NCBI GenBank assembly: GCA_903851415.1
Contig: CAINOE010000095.1
Location: 1 to 64,000, forward strand
Direction: 5' to 3'
DNA length: 64,000 nucleotides
Origin: an uncultured Rhodopila sp.
GTDB lineage: Bacteria > Pseudomonadota > Alphaproteobacteria > Acetobacterales > Acetobacteraceae
Both the position numbers and the translations under genes were made by a program. Below are positions 18,440 through 27,866 of this stretch, piece after piece (the first letter of the stretch is position 1; every line of letters starts with the position of its first letter). Below the pieces are notes generated by a model. The model searched no databases. It was given only the letters and a program-made list of their open reading frames with translations, and was not told the origin of the DNA.

Positions 18440-18535
18440 CGTCATGGCCCGGCTTGTCCGGGCCACCTGTCGCGGCACGTGCTGGTGTAGGTGGCCCGGA
18501 CAATACCCCGGACAAGCCGGGGCAGGGCCATGACG
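18440..18535. repeat. Palindromic element between kdpC and kdpD, with internal duplication
   Basis: The left arm (18440-18468) is intact. The right half contains an extra CCCGGACAATACCCCGGACA stretch, as if part of the arm had been duplicated, before ending GGGCCATGACG. It fills the gap between kdpC and kdpD, a likely place for mRNA processing or attenuation within the operon. Confidence 0.8.
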
Positions 18536-18561
18536 ACTGTTGGGCAATCAGACGACTCCTT

Positions 18562-19167
18562 TCACCCGTGGGCCAGTGCATCCAACGCCAGGTTCAACTC
18601 TAGCACATTCACATGCGGCTCGCCGATAAGTCCGGCGAGGCGGCCGGTGATGTGATCCTGCACCAGTTGACGGACCTTCGCTTCCGGCAAATTGCGCGCC
18701 TTGGCGACGCGGGGCACCTGGAACAGCGCGGCGGCGGGGGAGATGTCCGGGTCCAGCCCGCTGGCCGACGTCGTCACCAGGTCCATCGGCACCGGCGTGC
18801 CGGGGTTCTCGGCCGCCAGCTTGTTGGCGTCCTCGGTTACGCGGTCCACCAGCGCCTTCGAGGTCGGGCCGAGGTTCGAGCCGCCGGAGTTGGCGGCGTT
18901 ATACGGCGCCGGCACGGTCTTGGTGGAGTCGTTCGGATCGGTGTCGGTGGTGGCGGACGGGCGGCCGTGGAACCAGTTTTCTCCGGTGAAATTCTGCCCG
19001 ATCAGGCTGGAGCCGATGACCTTGCCGTCGTGCTCGATCAGGCTGCCGTTAGCCTGATGCGGGAAGATCCCCTGTGCCAGGCCGAACATGGCGAGCGGGT
19101 AGGCGATGCCGGTCAGGATCGTCATGGCGACGATCATCGTGACGGCGGGGCGGATATGTTGGAGCAT
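18562..19167 (-). CDS. kdpC: Potassium-transporting ATPase subunit C
   Basis: 201 residues: one N-terminal membrane helix ([20 protein letters not shown]) and a periplasmic domain with the family motifs [17 protein letters not shown] and [10 protein letters not shown]. The domain ends with the [11 protein letters not shown] helix. KdpC stabilises ATP binding in the KdpFABC complex. The ATG at 19167 follows an AGGA 9 bases upstream; an upstream in-frame ATG at 19230 lies inside the intergenic hairpin and is rejected. Confidence 0.95.
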   Translation of the reverse strand: MLQHIRPAVTMIVAMTILTGIAYPLAMFGLAQGIFPHQANGSLIEHDGKVIGSSLIGQNFTGENWFHGRPSATTDTDPNDSTKTVPAPYNAANSGGSNLGPTSKALVDRVTEDANKLAAENPGTPVPMDLVTTSASGLDPDISPAAALFQVPRVAKARNLPEAKVRQLVQDHITGRLAGLIGEPHVNVLELNLALDALAHG

Positions 19168-19192
19168 TGTGCCAGATCCTAAGAGTTTTTTT

Positions 19193-19266
19193 AACGCGGA
19201 TGAACGCAGATGAACGCAGATAGAATTCATCCCCTTTAGCTGTGTTCATCTGCGTTCATCCGCGTT
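19193..19266. repeat. 23-bp inverted repeat between kdpB and kdpC
   Basis: AACGCGGATGAACGCAGATG (first 20 bases of the 23-bp arm 19193-19215) is perfectly complementary to 19244-19266, with a 28-base loop. The arms are built of direct GATGAACGCA repeats. The motif resembles a short repeat found in many unrelated bacterial genomes (memory, not checked). On the minus strand, transcription passes through it before kdpC. Confidence 0.85.
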
Positions 19267-19294
19267 TCATTGTCGGTTTAGCGTCGCACGGACA

Positions 19295-21379
19295 TCAGGC
19301 CAGACCCATCCCGGTCACCGCGAGATCGATCAGTTTGATCCCGACGAACGGCGCGACGATCCCGCCCACCCCGTAGATCAGCAGGTTCCGCCGCAGCAGC
19401 GCGGCAGCGCCGATGGGCCGGTAGGCGATGCCCTTCAGCGCCAGCGGGATCAGCGCCACGATAATCAGCGCATTGAAGATGATCGCCGACAGGATCGCAC
19501 TGCGCGGGTTGCCGAGGTGCATGACATTCAGCGCTTCGAGCTGCGGGTAGAACGCGATGAACATGGCCGGGATCATCGCGAAATATTTCGCCACGTCGTT
19601 GGCGATACTGAACGTGGTCAGCGCGCCGCGTGTCATCAGCAACTGCTTGCCGATTTCGACGATCTCGATCAGCTTGGTCGGGTCGCTGTCGAGATCGACC
19701 ATGTTGCCGGCCTCGCGCGCCGCCATCGTGCCGGTGTTCATCGCCACCCCGACATCGGCCTGCGCCAAGGCCGGAGCGTCGTTGGTGCCGTCGCCGCACA
19801 TCGCCACCAGCTTGCCCTGGGCCTGCTCGTCGCGGATCAGCTTGAGCTTCGCCTCGGGAGTCGCCTGCGCCAGGAAGTCGTCCACCCCGGCCTCGGCGGC
19901 AATGGCGGCGGCTGTAAGCGGGTTGTCGCCGGTGATCATCACCGTGCGGATGCCCATCCGCCGCAGCTCATTGAAGCGCTCGCGGATGCCGCCCTTGACG
20001 ATGTCCTTCAGGGCGATGACGCCAAGCAGCCTGCCATCCCGGGCGACGGCCAGAGGCGTGCCGCCGGCCTTGGCGATACCGTCGGCGATCGACGTCAGCT
20101 CCTTCACCGCCGCGTCGGGCCGCACCGCGGTCGCGAGTCCGCCCTGGCTGTTGGCCTGCGGCGACCGCACCCACGCCAGCACCGCGTCAACCGCGCCCTT
20201 GCGGATCGATGAGCGCTCGAAGTCGATGCCCGACAGCCGCGTCTGCGCGGTGAACGGCACGAAATGCGCGTCCAGCGGCGCCATGTCGCGGCCGCGGATG
20301 CCGTATTTCTCCTTCGCCAGCACGACGATGGAGCGGCCCTCCGGGGTCTCGTCCGGCAGCGACGACAACTGCGCCGCATCGGCCAGTTCCTGCGGCGTCA
20401 CGCCGGTGACCGGGATGAACTCGGTCGCCTGCCGGTTGCCGAGCGTGATCGTGCCGGTCTTGTCGAGCAGCAGGGTATCGACGTCGCCCGCCGCCTCCAC
20501 CGCGCGGCCGGACATCGCCAGGACGTTGAACCGCACCAGGCGATCCATGCCGGCGATGCCGATGGCCGAGAGCAGCGCGCCGATGGTGGTCGGGATCAGC
20601 GCCACGAACAGCGCCACCAGGATGACGACGGGAACCGACCCGCCGGCATAAGTCGCAAAACTCGGGATGGTGGCGACGGCGAAGACGAAGATGATGGTCA
20701 GGCCGGCGAGCAGGATGTTCAGCGCGATCTCGTTCGGAGTCTTCTGACGCTCCGCGCCTTCCACCAGCGCGATCATGCGGTCGAGGAAGGTCGAACCCTG
20801 CGCCGCGGTGATGCGCACCTTGATCCAGTCCGACAGCACCCGTGTGCCGCCGGTGACGGCGGACCGGTCGCCGCCGCTTTCGCGGATCACCGGAGCGGAC
20901 TCGCCGGTGATGGCGGATTCGTCGATCGAGGCGATGCCCTCGATGACCTCGCCATCGCTCGGGATCAGCTCCCCGGCCGAGACCAGCACGAGGTCGCCCT
21001 GGCGGAGCTGCGGCGCGGCGACCTCCTCGGTGCCTGTCGCGGTCAGCCGGTGCGCCATCGTGTCGGTGCGGGCTTTCCGCAAGGTCGCCGCCTGCGCCTT
21101 GCCGCGGCCTTCCGCCACGGCTTCGGCGAAATTGGCGAACAGGATGGTGACCCACAGCCAGACGGTGATCTGCAGGGTGAAGCCGGGATAGGCGCCGCCG
21201 GTCGCCAGGTCCTGGACCAGGATGACCGTGGTCAGCAGCGAGACGACCTCCACCACGAACATCACCGGGTTGCGGATCATCAGCCGCGGGTCAAGCTTCC
21301 TGAATGCCTGGCCGATAGCGGGCAGCAGGATGGCCGTGTCCAGCATGTTGGACCTGGCCGCGCGCGAACGGGTTTCCAT
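19295..21379 (-). CDS. kdpB: Potassium-transporting P-type ATPase subunit B
   Basis: 694 residues; the catalytic P-type ATPase with phosphorylated Asp306 in DKTGT, the TGES motif (ITGESAPVI), and the hinge motif [10 protein letters not shown]. Seven or so membrane helices flank these domains, as in KdpB. It drives K+ uptake through KdpA. Of two in-frame ATGs (21385 and 21379) the second is better placed, 9 bases from GAGG. It lies 11 bp after kdpA. Confidence 0.95.
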   Translation of the reverse strand: METRSRAARSNMLDTAILLPAIGQAFRKLDPRLMIRNPVMFVVEVVSLLTTVILVQDLATGGAYPGFTLQITVWLWVTILFANFAEAVAEGRGKAQAATLRKARTDTMAHRLTATGTEEVAAPQLRQGDLVLVSAGELIPSDGEVIEGIASIDESAITGESAPVIRESGGDRSAVTGGTRVLSDWIKVRITAAQGSTFLDRMIALVEGAERQKTPNEIALNILLAGLTIIFVFAVATIPSFATYAGGSVPVVILVALFVALIPTTIGALLSAIGIAGMDRLVRFNVLAMSGRAVEAAGDVDTLLLDKTGTITLGNRQATEFIPVTGVTPQELADAAQLSSLPDETPEGRSIVVLAKEKYGIRGRDMAPLDAHFVPFTAQTRLSGIDFERSSIRKGAVDAVLAWVRSPQANSQGGLATAVRPDAAVKELTSIADGIAKAGGTPLAVARDGRLLGVIALKDIVKGGIRERFNELRRMGIRTVMITGDNPLTAAAIAAEAGVDDFLAQATPEAKLKLIRDEQAQGKLVAMCGDGTNDAPALAQADVGVAMNTGTMAAREAGNMVDLDSDPTKLIEIVEIGKQLLMTRGALTTFSIANDVAKYFAMIPAMFIAFYPQLEALNVMHLGNPRSAILSAIIFNALIIVALIPLALKGIAYRPIGAAALLRRNLLIYGVGGIVAPFVGIKLIDLAVTGMGLA

Positions 21380-21390
21380 GTGCATCTACC

Positions 21391-23100
21391 TCAGAAAGTG
21401 GTGCCGGCGTGCATCGAGAGGTGCTCGACGATCGGCCCCAGGGCGAGGGAAGGCAGGAAGGTCAGGCCGCCGGTGATCAGGATCACGCCGACGACCAGTC
21501 CGACGAACAGGCCGCCATCGGTCGGGAACGTCCCGGCCGAAATCGGCACGATCTTCTTGGCCGCGAGCGAGCCGGCGATCGCCAGCATCGGGATGATCAT
21601 CAGGAAGCGGCCGATGAACATCGCCAGCCCCAGCGTGCTGTTCCAGAACGGCACGTTGGCGGACAGCCCGGCAAAGGCGCTGCCGTTGTTGCCGGTGGCG
21701 GAGACATAGGCGTACAGCGCCTCGGAGAAGCCGTGCGGGCCGGCATTCGCCAGTGCGCTGGTGCCGGGGTCGATCACCACCGCCACCGCGGTGAAGCCGA
21801 GCATCGAGAGCGGCAGCACCAGGATCGCCAGCATGGCCATTTTCACCTCCTTCGCCTCCAGCTTCTTGCCGAGGTATTCGGGGGTGCGGCCAACCATCAG
21901 GCCGGCGACGAACATGGCGACGATGACAAACAGCAGCATGCCGTACAGGCCGGAGCCAACGCCGCCGAAGATGATCTCGCCCAGCATGATGTTGATCATC
22001 GGGATCATGCCGCCGAGCGGGGTGAGGCTGTCATGCATGGTGTTGACCGCGCCGCAGGAGGCGTCGGTGGTGATGGTCGAGAACAGCGCCGAATTGGCGA
22101 TGCCGAAGCGGACCTCCTTGCCCTCCATGTTGCCGGCGAACTGGTCGACTGGCAGGTGCATCAGCAGCGGGTTGCCGGCGGCTTCCGACCAATAGAGCAC
22201 GGTGGTGCCGACCAGGAACAGCACCGCCATGACGGCGAAGATCGCCCAGCCCTGGCGCTGATCGCCGATCATGCGGCCGAAGACATTCGTTAATGCCGAG
22301 CCGAGGGAGAAGATAAGCAGGATCTGGATCAGGTTGGTCAGCGCCGTCGGGTTCTCGAACGGGTGCGCGGAGTTGGCGTTGAAGAAGCCGCCGCCGTTGG
22401 TGCCGAGCATCTTGATCACCTCCTGCGAGGCGACCGGCCCCTGGGCGATCAGTTGCTTGCCGCCTTCGAGGGTGGTGACTTCGGTGTAGGCCGACAGGTT
22501 GTCCGGCACGCCCTGCCACACCATCACCAGACCGACGACGATGCAAATCGGCATCAGGACGTACAGCGTGCAACGGGTCATATCGACCCAGAAATTCCCC
22601 ACGGTTTTCGCGGACCGCCGGGTGAAGCCCCGGATCAGGGCCAACGCCAGGGCGATGCCGGTGGCGGCGCTGAGGAAGTTGTGCACCGTCAGTCCGGCCA
22701 TCTCCACAAGATAGCCGTAGGTGGTTTCCGGCACGTAGGACTGCCAGTTGGTGTTGGTGATGAAGCTGACCGAGGTATTGAACGCCAGGTCGGGCGACAC
22801 CGCGTCCATGTTCTGCGGGTTCAGCGGCAGGAAGTTCTGCAGCCGTTGCAGCGCATACAGCACGACGAAGCCGGCAAAGGTGAACGCCAGCATGGCGATG
22901 GCGTAGCTGACCCAGTGCTGCTCCTCATTCTCATCGACGCCCGACAGCTTGTACAGGCCTTTTTCGACGGGGCGGAGCACCAGCGACAGCGGGGTGCGCT
23001 GCCCGGCGAAGACCCGGGTCATGTAGGCGCCGAGCGGCGCGGTGATCAGGACGAGCAGGACGCAGTACAGTGCGATCTGCAGCCAGCCGTTTATTGTCAT
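21391..23100 (-). CDS. kdpA: Potassium-transporting ATPase subunit A
   Basis: 569 residues with about ten membrane helices and the four filter-loop signatures of Kdp[51 protein letters not shown] and [11 protein letters not shown]. It is the channel-like K+-binding subunit. It starts 27 bp after kdpF, so it is within one transcript. Confidence 0.95.
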   Translation of the reverse strand: MTINGWLQIALYCVLLVLITAPLGAYMTRVFAGQRTPLSLVLRPVEKGLYKLSGVDENEEQHWVSYAIAMLAFTFAGFVVLYALQRLQNFLPLNPQNMDAVSPDLAFNTSVSFITNTNWQSYVPETTYGYLVEMAGLTVHNFLSAATGIALALALIRGFTRRSAKTVGNFWVDMTRCTLYVLMPICIVVGLVMVWQGVPDNLSAYTEVTTLEGGKQLIAQGPVASQEVIKMLGTNGGGFFNANSAHPFENPTALTNLIQILLIFSLGSALTNVFGRMIGDQRQGWAIFAVMAVLFLVGTTVLYWSEAAGNPLLMHLPVDQFAGNMEGKEVRFGIANSALFSTITTDASCGAVNTMHDSLTPLGGMIPMINIMLGEIIFGGVGSGLYGMLLFVIVAMFVAGLMVGRTPEYLGKKLEAKEVKMAMLAILVLPLSMLGFTAVAVVIDPGTSALANAGPHGFSEALYAYVSATGNNGSAFAGLSANVPFWNSTLGLAMFIGRFLMIIPMLAIAGSLAAKKIVPISAGTFPTDGGLFVGLVVGVILITGGLTFLPSLALGPIVEHLSMHAGTTF

Positions 23101-23127
23101 GGTTTTATTTCCCGAAGCTGGGGCAGG

Positions 23128-23217
23128 TCAGAAGCGTTCCGGGCGGATCAGGGCAAAGATCAGATACGCCAGCAGGAAGACGGTGACGGCGCCGCCGAGG
23201 ATGTAATCGAGGGTCAT
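23128..23217 (-). CDS. kdpF: Potassium-transporting ATPase subunit F
   Basis: A 29-residue single-helix peptide (MTLDYILGGAVTVFLLAYLI followed by FALIRPERF), the typical KdpF that stabilises the KdpABC complex in the inner membrane. AGGAG 7 bases upstream marks the start; the longer reading frame reaching 23337 is not the gene. Confidence 0.93.
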   Translation of the reverse strand: MTLDYILGGAVTVFLLAYLIFALIRPERF

Positions 23218-23227
23218 CCGCTTGCTC

Positions 23228-23311
23228 CTAAAGATGGTCGCAGGCGTAGGCGTACAGGACGCAAACGAACAGAAAGGCGGCGCCTGTCGCGATGAAAGCC
23301 AGATCGAGCAT
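23228..23311 (-). CDS. 27-residue membrane peptide upstream of kdpF
   Basis: The ATG at 23311 opens MLDLAFIATGAAFLFVCVLY followed by AYACDHL and a stop at 23228. It is one hydrophobic helix with a short Cys/Asp/His tail. Its TAG stop is part of the kdpF Shine-Dalgarno (TAGGAG), ten bases before the kdpF ATG, so translation is probably coupled. GGAG lies 11 bases upstream of its own start. From memory, similar unnamed 25-30-residue peptides precede kdpF in other proteobacteria. A role as an extra small Kdp subunit is inference. Confidence 0.65.
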   Translation of the reverse strand: MLDLAFIATGAAFLFVCVLYAYACDHL

Positions 23312-23434
23312 GGCCGTTTGACTCCGAGAACCGGCACGCGGAAGCGCTTGCCGGAAAGTCGTTCAGGACGGCGAGGAGATAGGCTTACGCGGGTATAGAA
23401 GCGATAAGGCTCGGATCGGGGTAGTATAGCAGTT

Positions 23435-24841
23435 TTATATAGGACGGATAGACATGTCGGGTGGCGTCGTCTCTTCGTCTCGGCCGGGCTTTTTCCGCAT
23501 AGGCGCCAACATCAGGCATGGCGGCACGGGCATCGCCCCAGTGTCATGGCCCGGCTTGGCCCGGGCATCCACGACTTGTGGTGCTGGTTCCGGCAAAGTC
23601 GTGGATGGCCGGACTAAATCCGGCCATGACACAATTGGATTGGCCCGTGCCGGACCCGTTAAGCGGGAAACCACATCCTCCACCCGCAGCGCCGTGTCGG
23701 GCATCACGAAATCCACCGGCTCCGGCCTGACCCCCGTCTTCATCCATTTCACCAAGGCCGCCATCTGAAACGCGATCGTCGGCGGCACCGCGTCCCCGAT
23801 GTGGCGGTAGCGATTCGTGACCGCCCCTGCCGGGAACCGGTAATCGAACGGGAAACCCTGTAGCGTCGCCATCTCCCGGACGGTCAACAGCCGATCGGCC
23901 ATGGGATGGGTGTAGCGGCCGTTGCCGACATGGCCGCATTCGCGCTTGATCGTCGGCGCGGGCTTGTCCAGGGCCATCCGGCCGTAGACATCGGGATGCG
24001 AACCGAGATCCCTCGCCTCCCACCGCCGCAGGCAATCTCGCGTCAGCAGCTTGCGGGTGGCCGGGTCCCGCGCCACGTCGATCCAGCCGCCGCCGTCCCG
24101 GGGCGTGGCCGAAAGGCGGCTCAGGACCGCCTGTCCCATGCCCGGAACGGCATCGCCCTCGGGATCCAGCGGATGCGTTCGCTTCCACTCCGCCAGCCGT
24201 CGCAGCGCGGTGCGGACCGTGGTCGCCTCCGGCCGGACGGACCATCCCTGCCACAGATCCTCCAGTGTCCGCGCTTCGCCGATGCGCGAGGCGACAACCA
24301 GGGCGCGCTCCCGGACCTGCGGCAGGCCGAAGCGGTCGAGGAAATGGATGCCCGAACGGACATGGTATCCGGCGCATTGCAGCGCCTCGACCAGAGCGGC
24401 GTGATGGTGCCGGTAGTTGCCCATGATCAGCTCCCGGGCATTTTCCATCAGGAAAATCTCCGGCAGCAGATGCGCGGCGAACGTCCCGCTGCGGCCGATC
24501 AGCGAGTTCTCCGGCCGATCGGCGAGGTGATTGCGGGGGTTGGCCCGGGACAGATGCGTGCAGGGGGCGCAGGAGATCATCACCGTCAACTGCCCGGGGG
24601 ACAGCCCGGCGGCCGCGGCAAATTCCTGCGGGGGCAGGGTCATGATGTCCCGGTTCATCGGAACGATCGCATGATTGGCCTGGTAGGTGGCGTTGCAGTC
24701 CGACGCGCCCCGCCCGCCGGACGGCTTCGCCAGTTCCAGATCGACCGCGGCGGCGATGCGGAACTCCGGACGGCGGGCGAAGCCGGCGCTGGCACCGCCG
24801 CCGCACGAAAACAAGTCCGCTACGGTCCAGCGTTGTGGCAT
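23435..24841 (-). CDS. DNA (cytosine-5)-methyltransferase
   Basis: 468 residues. Motif I DLFSCGGGASAGF (9-21), motif IV with catalytic Cys94 (SCAPCTHLSRAN), motif VI ENAREL, motif VIII QVRERALVVA and motif X IGDAVPPTIAFQM are all present, so the enzyme should be active; the target sequence is unknown. The enzyme proper ends near residue 370. The tail of about 100 residues includes about 30 (403-433) encoded by a palindromic repeat. It follows vsr directly (TGAATG), forming a methylation/mismatch-repair pair; no restriction gene is nearby. Confidence 0.9.
   Translation of the reverse strand: MPQRWTVADLFSCGGGASAGFARRPEFRIAAAVDLELAKPSGGRGASDCNATYQANHAIVPMNRDIMTLPPQEFAAAAGLSPGQLTVMISCAPCTHLSRANPRNHLADRPENSLIGRSGTFAAHLLPEIFLMENARELIMGNYRHHHAALVEALQCAGYHVRSGIHFLDRFGLPQVRERALVVASRIGEARTLEDLWQGWSVRPEATTVRTALRRLAEWKRTHPLDPEGDAVPGMGQAVLSRLSATPRDGGGWIDVARDPATRKLLTRDCLRRWEARDLGSHPDVYGRMALDKPAPTIKRECGHVGNGRYTHPMADRLLTVREMATLQGFPFDYRFPAGAVTNRYRHIGDAVPPTIAFQMAALVKWMKTGVRPEPVDFVMPDTALRVEDVVSRLTGPARANPIVSWPDLVRPSTTLPEPAPQVVDARAKPGHDTGAMPVPPCLMLAPMRKKPGRDEETTPPDMSIRPI
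23541..23632. repeat. Palindromic element variant inside the methyltransferase 3' end
   Basis: GTGTCATGGCCCGGCTTGGC (left arm start) and CCGGCCATGACAC (right arm end, 23620-23632) bound a variant whose middle carries a second inverted pair (CATCCACGACTTGTG ... AAAGTCGTGGATG). It lies wholly within the coding frame of the methyltransferase, and is the only copy in the window that is inside a gene. Confidence 0.8.
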
Positions 24842-25270
24842 TCAGGCGCCGGATGTCAGGCAGGCGGTGAGCAGCCCGTCCAATCGGCCGGGCGCGCGGA
24901 TGTCACATTCCCATAGCACCGCCACCCGCCACCCGGACGCCTCCAGCGCGGCGATGGAGCGGGTGTCGCGCTCCCTGTTGGCGGCCAGCTTGGCGGTCCA
25001 GAACGGGGCGTTGGTCTTCGGCAGGCGGCGGCCCCGGTCGCAGCGCGGGCAGCCATGCCAGAAGCAGCCATGCACCAGGATCGCAAGGCAGTGCTTCGGC
25101 AGCACGATGTCCGGCTTGCCGGGCAGATCCTTGCGGTGCAGCCGGAACCGGTGGCCGCGCGCGTGCAAGGCCTGGCGAACCAGCATCTCGGGTTCAGTGT
25201 TCTTCGAGCGGACCCGCGCCATCTGCCGGCTTTTCGACAGGTCGCGATCGGTTGGGAGACTCGGCTGCAT
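24842..25270 (-). CDS. vsr: Very short patch repair endonuclease
   Basis: 142 residues with the Vsr signatures MARVRSKNTEPEMLVRQAL, LPGKPDIVLPKH (catalytic Asp), HGCFWHGCPRC (zinc/active-site His and Cys) and VAVLWECDIR. Vsr nicks T:G mismatches arising from deamination of 5-methylcytosine and so offsets mutation caused by the adjacent methyltransferase. The gene order vsr-methyltransferase with stop and start abutting indicates one transcript. Confidence 0.93.
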   Translation of the reverse strand: MQPSLPTDRDLSKSRQMARVRSKNTEPEMLVRQALHARGHRFRLHRKDLPGKPDIVLPKHCLAILVHGCFWHGCPRCDRGRRLPKTNAPFWTAKLAANRERDTRSIAALEASGWRVAVLWECDIRAPGRLDGLLTACLTSGA

Positions 25271-25369
25271 ACGCGCATAATGCCAGACCAGCCGGCCGCC
25301 GCCATTACCATCCGCACGGAACCGGTCTACGTATCATTGTTCGATCATCGCCCGGGGACATCAGACCGC

Positions 25370-26122
25370 ATGCTATTGCAGCACCAGACGTGGCAGGAGG
25401 TGGAAACCTACCTCCGCCACTCCAACGGCATCATCCTGCCCATCGGCTCCACCGAGCAGCACGGGCCCAACGGGCTTATCGGCACCGACGCGCTGTGCGC
25501 GGAGGTCATCGCCCGAGGCGTCGGCGATTCAGCCTCCGCCATGGTCGGCCCCACCATCGGTGTGGGTATCGCCGTGCATCACATGGGCTTCGCCGGGTCG
25601 ATGACCGTTCGGCCGTCCACGCTGATCGCTGTGATCCACGATTACGTGCTGTCGCTCGCGCGGCACGGGTTCCGGCGGTTCTTCTTCATCAATGGCCATG
25701 GCGGCAACATCGCCACGGTGCAGGCGGCATTTTCCGAGATCTACGCTGCGTACGAGGGGGCGCTTGGGACCGCGCTGGATCAGGAACTCCGCTGCCGGCT
25801 GGCGAACTGGTGGGACGGCAAGGTGATGCACGAACTCGGCAAGGAGGTGTTCGGGGATGACGAGGGCAGCCATGCGACCGCCAGCGAGGTGGCGCTAACT
25901 CAGTTCGCATTTCCGGAGTCGATCAAGCAGGCGGCGCTCGATCCGCCGCGGGCGCCGTCGGGCCGGTTCCACGGGCCGGCGGATTACCGGCGGCGCTTCC
26001 CGGATGGCCGGATCGGATCGAACCCGGGTCTGGCGACGCCGGAGAAAGGCAAGCGGTTCTATGAGGCGGCGGTGCCGGAACTGGCGAAGGCGTATGCGGG
26101 TTTCATCGGGGAGAATGCGTGA
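25370..26122 (+). CDS. Creatininase family amidohydrolase
   Basis: 250 residues. Metal-site motifs of the creatininase/MftE fold are seen: ILPIGSTEQHGPNGLIGTD, FFINGHGGNIATV and DDEGSHATASEVALTQ. Members hydrolyse cyclic amides (creatinine and others) or act in cofactor maturation; the substrate cannot be assigned from context. The frame is open upstream to 25055 but overlaps vsr. The ATG at 25370 (MLLQHQTWQEVE) matches the usual family start. Confidence 0.88.
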   Translation: MLLQHQTWQEVETYLRHSNGIILPIGSTEQHGPNGLIGTDALCAEVIARGVGDSASAMVGPTIGVGIAVHHMGFAGSMTVRPSTLIAVIHDYVLSLARHGFRRFFFINGHGGNIATVQAAFSEIYAAYEGALGTALDQELRCRLANWWDGKVMHELGKEVFGDDEGSHATASEVALTQFAFPESIKQAALDPPRAPSGRFHGPADYRRRFPDGRIGSNPGLATPEKGKRFYEAAVPELAKAYAGFIGENA

Positions 26123-26260
26123 GGTGGCGGGAGGCGGGGTCTTATCCGCTTGAAGGAATTTGGAGCATGATCCAATAATCTGACCCAATCCGCAGCGGCT
26201 TGAACCTTTTTGGAGGCTCCTGCCCTTCGGCTGTCACGACCATACACCCGGAGTCCGTGC

Positions 26261-27802
26261 ATGGCCCAAACAAAGGGCGTTGTCGTTGCCGGACAGACAG
26301 CGCTGGTCGCAAAATTCGGACTGCGCCTCCCACCGCCCGCCGTGACATCGACCATCGGCCCGGGCACCCGCAAGACCCTCATCGAGGATGGGCGCAGAGT
26401 CGAACGGTATCCGACCAGCTATCGGCCGGAGGACAGCCTCGCCGGGCAACTCCGGTTCGCCCTGCGCTACGAGCCGATTGAACTCGGCGTTCTGGCGGCG
26501 GTGTTCCGGACGGAGGGGGCAGCGCGCAGTCTCGAAGCGTGGGTCCGGGCGGAGCCGACGGGCACCTATGCGCGGCGGGCCTGGTTTCTGTACGAGTGGT
26601 TGACCGGCAGGCAGCTTGATCTGCCGGACGCCGGGATCGTCACCTATACAGACGCGCTGGACCCGGCGCTGCATATCACCGCGGCGGGCATTCCTTTCCG
26701 CCGGCACAAGGTCACCGACAATATCCCCGGCTGCCCGGGGTTCGCGCCAACGGTGCGCCGGACGCCTCGGCTGGACGCTTTCAGGGCGGAGGCGATCGAT
26801 GCGGAGGCGCGCGCGCTGGTGGCGGCGTGCGATCCGGGTGTGCTCGCCCGGGCGGTGGACTATCTGTACACGAAGGAAACCAAGAGCAGTTTCGCCATCG
26901 AAAATGAGGTGCCGACGGGCAAGCGGGCCGAACGTTTCGTCGCCGTGCTGCACGCGGCGCGGTCGTTCGACACGGCGGACCCGGCCAGCCTGATCGCCCT
27001 GCAAAACGCCATCGTCGATCCGCGCTATGCCGCCACGGGGTTCCGGGACTTCCAGAATTTTGTCGGCGAGACGGCGGGCGGCTACCGGGAGGTGGTGCAT
27101 TTCATCTGTCCCCGCCCCGCGGATGTTGCCCCGCTGATGGCCGATTGGGCGCGGATGGCCGATCGGCTGACGGGGGCGAGCGATCCGGTCGTGGCCGCGG
27201 CGCTTGTGGCGTTCGGGTTCGTGTTCATCCACCCGTTTGAGGATGGCAACGGCCGCATCCACCGGTTTCTGATCCATCAGGTTCTGTCGGCGGAGGGGTT
27301 TACGCCGCCCGGGGTTGTGTTCCCGGTCTCGGCGGCGATCGTGCGCGACCGTAAAGGGTATGATGCGGCGCTGGAGACGGTTTCGAAGACGATTCTGCCT
27401 TTGGTGGACTGGCACTGGACGCAGGGACGGGAGATCGAGGTCGAGAACGATACAGCCGATCAGTATCGTTATTTTGACGCTACGGGGTTGGCGGAGTTCT
27501 TGTATGGCAAGGCGGCCGAAACGGTTCGCAAAGATCTGCGGGAGGAACTCGATTTCGTTGCCGTCTATGCTGCCGCCCTCTCGGCCGTCCGTGACATCCT
27601 CGACATGCCCGATCGGCGGGCCGGTTTGTTCGTTCGGCTGTGTTTGCAGAATGGCGGGGTGCTGTCGAAGGGAAAGCGGAGGGAGTTCAAGGAGATTTCG
27701 GATCGGGAGTTGGAGGCGCTTGAGGCGGCGGTTCTCGGGGTGATGGCGGAGCGGCAGGCGGTCGAGCTTTCCGGCACGCTCGTCGGACCTGTCCGAACCT
27801 GA
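26261..27802 (+). CDS. Fic family protein (probable AMPylase, class II)
   Basis: 513 residues. The Fic core carries HPFEDGNGRIHR from His324, the full catalytic motif for transfer of AMP to hydroxyl side chains. Upstream, S210-F-A-I-E214-N215 fits the inhibitory motif (S/T)xxxE(G/N), so the enzyme should be held inactive by its own helix (class II). A winged-helix-like C-terminal part follows. The ATG at 26261 has GGAG 7 bases upstream; a TTG at 26210 is less likely. The gene is monocistronic, with no antitoxin. Confidence 0.9.
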   Translation: MAQTKGVVVAGQTALVAKFGLRLPPPAVTSTIGPGTRKTLIEDGRRVERYPTSYRPEDSLAGQLRFALRYEPIELGVLAAVFRTEGAARSLEAWVRAEPTGTYARRAWFLYEWLTGRQLDLPDAGIVTYTDALDPALHITAAGIPFRRHKVTDNIPGCPGFAPTVRRTPRLDAFRAEAIDAEARALVAACDPGVLARAVDYLYTKETKSSFAIENEVPTGKRAERFVAVLHAARSFDTADPASLIALQNAIVDPRYAATGFRDFQNFVGETAGGYREVVHFICPRPADVAPLMADWARMADRLTGASDPVVAAALVAFGFVFIHPFEDGNGRIHRFLIHQVLSAEGFTPPGVVFPVSAAIVRDRKGYDAALETVSKTILPLVDWHWTQGREIEVENDTADQYRYFDATGLAEFLYGKAAETVRKDLREELDFVAVYAAALSAVRDILDMPDRRAGLFVRLCLQNGGVLSKGKRREFKEISDRELEALEAAVLGVMAERQAVELSGTLVGPVRT

Positions 27803-27866
27803 CGGAGGCGGAGCAGCGCCGCGGAACGTCGCGGAGCGGCTGGAGAATAGGTAACGTAGCCAGCTT

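Noticed and set aside
16006-18603. 865-codon plus-strand frame over kdpD
   Set aside because: Shadow of kdpD; it would also cross the palindromic element without any plausible domain.
23435-25270. Restriction-modification system
   Set aside because: The methyltransferase is paired with Vsr only; no restriction endonuclease gene is adjacent.
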